8,825 nucleotides of DNA from CAIOZW01 sp049317725. Lineage in GTDB: Bacteria; Acidobacteriota; Blastocatellia; RBC074. Where the stretch lies: positions 1 through 8,825 of the forward strand of contig JBMOHS010000165.1 of assembly GCA_049317725.1 (NCBI GenBank), written 5' to 3'. The notes beneath the pieces are model-generated. The model saw only the letters and a program-made list of their open reading frames with translations. It made no database searches and was not told the origin of the DNA. Below are positions 7,383 to 8,825 of this stretch, in pieces. The position numbers and the translations under genes were made by a program. The first letter of the stretch is position 1; each line of letters opens with the position of its first letter.

Positions 7383-8344
7383 GGATCATTCGGGGATTGG
7401 CTCCGGACGGCTTGCGAGGGGTGGTCGATCGTCCAACGGTCACCACGTTGGGAGTCTTTGACGGACTGCACCTCGGCCATCAGGCCATCGTCCGGACGGT
7501 GGTCGAGCGCGCGGCGGTGACCGGGGGGATGCCAACGGTCGTCACCTTCGACCCACACCCGCGACAAGTGCTCAAACCAGAGACGGCGCCTCCGCTCCTC
7601 CAGACCTTCGCGCAGAAGATGGAAGGGCTGCGCTTGCTGGGGGTTGGACAGGTGGTGGTCTTGCCCTTCGATGCGACTTTGGCGGCGCTCTCGGCCGAGC
7701 GTTTTGTTGAACAGATTCTCGTCGACGCGCTGGGATCGATCGAGGTCTATCTCGGCAAGGGCTTTGCGTTTGGTCACCAGCGTCAGGGGAATATCGAGCG
7801 CCTCCTTGAGTGGAGTCGCCAGCTCCAGTTTTTCGCTGCGGAGGTTCCGGAGGTGCAGGTCCGGGGTCACCGGGTCAGCTCGACGCTCATCCGGCGGCTG
7901 CTTCAGGGGGGCCGGGTCAATCTCGCCCGCCAGATGCTCGGTCGGCCCTACGGTATCGAGGGGGTCGTGGTGCGGGGGGAGGGCATCGGGAGGCGGCTGC
8001 TCTATCCGACGGCCAACTTGGCAGTTCAGAATCGGGTCTTGCCGTCGGAGGGAGTCTATGTCACGCTCAGTCTGGTCGATGGGCAGTGGTACCGGAGCGT
8101 GACCAATATTGGTCGTCGCCCGACGGTCAGTGACCAAGCGGATCTGCGGATTGAAGCGCACCTCCTCGATTTCGATGGGGATCTCTACGACCAGACGGTC
8201 CGCCTCCGCATCCTGCACCGCCTTCGCGGAGAGCGGAAGTTTGCCGGAATCGATGAGTTGAAGGCGCAGATTTCGCGGGATCGGGCCCGGGCGATTCGCT
8301 ACTTTGAAGCGGGGCCAGTCCGGCGACACCTCAGCTTCCGCTGA
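7379..8344 (+). CDS. ribF: Bifunctional riboflavin kinase / FAD synthetase (FMN adenylyltransferase)
   Basis: RibF phosphorylates riboflavin to FMN and adenylates FMN to FAD in the cytoplasm, using ATP for both. The protein has 321 residues, close to the usual length. The N-terminal adenylyltransferase domain (about 1-185) shows GVFDGLHLGH (25-34), TFDPHPR (56-62), and the VSSTLIR signature (166-172). The C-terminal riboflavin kinase domain (about 188-320) shows GRRLLYPTANL (204-214) with the ATP/Mg-binding PTAN, NIGRRPT (243-249), and IEAHLLDF (258-265) containing the likely catalytic Glu E259. One small departure is the segment LGKGFAFG (125-132), where many RibF proteins have a GxDFxFG pattern; here the Asp is Gly. 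The ATG overlaps the previous gene's stop as ATGA (7379-7382). GGAG at 7370-7373 lies 5 nt upstream, so the gene has its own ribosome site as well as possible coupling. Confidence 0.97.
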   Translation: MRIIRGLAPDGLRGVVDRPTVTTLGVFDGLHLGHQAIVRTVVERAAVTGGMPTVVTFDPHPRQVLKPETAPPLLQTFAQKMEGLRLLGVGQVVVLPFDATLAALSAERFVEQILVDALGSIEVYLGKGFAFGHQRQGNIERLLEWSRQLQFFAAEVPEVQVRGHRVSSTLIRRLLQGGRVNLARQMLGRPYGIEGVVVRGEGIGRRLLYPTANLAVQNRVLPSEGVYVTLSLVDGQWYRSVTNIGRRPTVSDQADLRIEAHLLDFDGDLYDQTVRLRILHRLRGERKFAGIDELKAQISRDRARAIRYFEAGPVRRHLSFR

Positions 8345-8393
8345 TCGCTCCCCCGCTTCTGCACGCTGTCGGGGCTGTTCGGTTGGAAGAGAG

Positions 8394-8400
8394 AAGGAGG
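8394..8400 (+). promoter_or_regulatory. Strong Shine-Dalgarno sequence for the ABC1/UbiB-family gene
   Basis: AAGGAGG is a near-perfect anti-16S match lying 6 nt before the ATG at 8407. It is the strongest ribosome site in the window and fixes the start of the gene cut by the right edge. The 62 bp gap after ribF shows no good -35/-10 pair, so the gene is probably read from the upstream promoter. Confidence 0.8.
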
Positions 8401-8406
8401 AGCCAG

Positions 8407-8825
8407 ATGGCGAGAGCTGACCAAGGATCGCGGGGGACGGGAGTGCCAGAGCAGAAGGTCCGTCCTCTCATCGCGGACCGGACAGGGGATTTGATTCAGG
8501 CCCCCAATGCCAGCGATGTGACGCGCTACAATCCTGACCAGAAGATCCGCGGCCAGGGCCTGCGCGGATGGTGGCGAGCGGCCCGCATCGTCCACACCTT
8601 CGTCCTCTACTACATCTTCGTCTTCATCTACCACCGGGGCTGGCTGCTCGGCCGGAGCAAGGAGGAGTCGCAAGAGCGCCACCTGCAATGGCAGGCGGAG
8701 TGGATCAAGCGGCAGCTTCTGCGGCTGGGACCGACCTTCATCAAGATTGGCCAAGCGATGGCGACCCGGGCCGATCTGCTCCCGCTCGCCTATATCAAGG
8801 CACTCTCGACCTTGCTGGACGAGGT
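8407..8825 (+). CDS. ABC1/AarF/UbiB-family atypical kinase, 3' end cut by window
   Basis: Only the first 139 codons and two bases of the next lie in the window. The diagnostic family element is LGPTFIKIGQAMATRADLLP (107-126), which contains the KxGQ motif (K113, G115, Q116) unique to ABC1/UbiB atypical kinases; the following LAYIKALSTLLDEV is also typical. In characterised members the family supports ubiquinone or other quinone/isoprenoid-lipid homeostasis, with ATPase or lipid-binding activity at membranes. The N-terminal part has TRYNPDQKIRG (39-49), a Trp/Arg-rich stretch, and a hydrophobic run (about 61-75, VHTFVLYYIFVFIY) that could touch the membrane. This arrangement resembles the N-terminal extension of cyanobacterial and plastid ABC1K proteins more than E. 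coli UbiB. The ATG at 8407 is set by AAGGAGG at 8394-8400. It follows ribF on the same strand after 62 bp. Without the kinase core, the subclass and function remain open. Confidence 0.9.
   Translation, partial: MARADQGSRGTGVPEQKVRPLIADRTGDLIQAPNASDVTRYNPDQKIRGQGLRGWWRAARIVHTFVLYYIFVFIYHRGWLLGRSKEESQERHLQWQAEWIKRQLLRLGPTFIKIGQAMATRADLLPLAYIKALSTLLDE

Noticed and set aside
7337..8329. Open frame of 330 codons on the minus strand opposite ribF
   Set aside because: It is an Arg/Pro/Leu-rich shadow of ribF with no recognisable motif.
8351..8374. CCCCG/CGGGG inverted repeat after ribF
   Set aside because: It has a five-base stem with a 14-base loop and no following T-run. The next gene is co-oriented and close, so termination here is not supported.

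Overview
The window is a compact, GC-rich stretch of chromosome in which every gene lies on the + strand. It is almost entirely coding. Seven genes are recognisable, and the first and last run off the window edges. The RND pump plus TolC-type outer-membrane channel shows a diderm (Gram-negative-type) bacterium. A DUF1844 protein coupled to an MBL-fold hydrolase, RibF and an ABC1/UbiB kinase suggests a phylum such as Acidobacteriota (or Planctomycetota or a deltaproteobacterial group). That placement is inference from gene content and remembered neighbourhoods, not something I could test.

Region 1 (about 1-5922) is an export cluster: an HAE1-type RND inner-membrane pump, an ornithine cyclodeaminase/mu-crystallin family enzyme, and a TolC-family channel. 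The spacings are 27 nt and 1 nt, so these three are very probably co-transcribed. The periplasmic adaptor (HlyD/AcrA type) normally found with such a pump is not in the window and is most likely just upstream. The soluble NAD(P)-dependent enzyme between pump and channel is the unusual element.

Region 2 (5923-6087) is the only sizeable intergenic gap. It holds a good extended -10 sigma70-type promoter (CTGACA, 17 bp, TATACT preceded by TGG), followed by a leader of roughly 100 nt. It marks the start of a second transcription unit.

Region 3 (6088-8825) is that second unit: a DUF1844 protein of unknown function, a PhnP-like metallo-beta-lactamase-fold phosphodiesterase, the bifunctional riboflavin kinase/FAD synthetase RibF, and the beginning of an ABC1/AarF/UbiB-family kinase-like gene. 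The first three overlap as TGATG and ATGA junctions, which indicates translational coupling. The kinase-like gene follows after 62 nt with its own strong Shine-Dalgarno sequence. Region 3 looks like a housekeeping cofactor operon (FAD, possibly quinone homeostasis) carrying one truly uncharacterised member, DUF1844.

I found no tRNA, rRNA, CRISPR array, insertion sequence, attachment site or convincing terminator. I see no clear new defence or mobile system. The most interesting points are the enzyme inside the efflux operon and the tight DUF1844/phosphodiesterase/RibF coupling.
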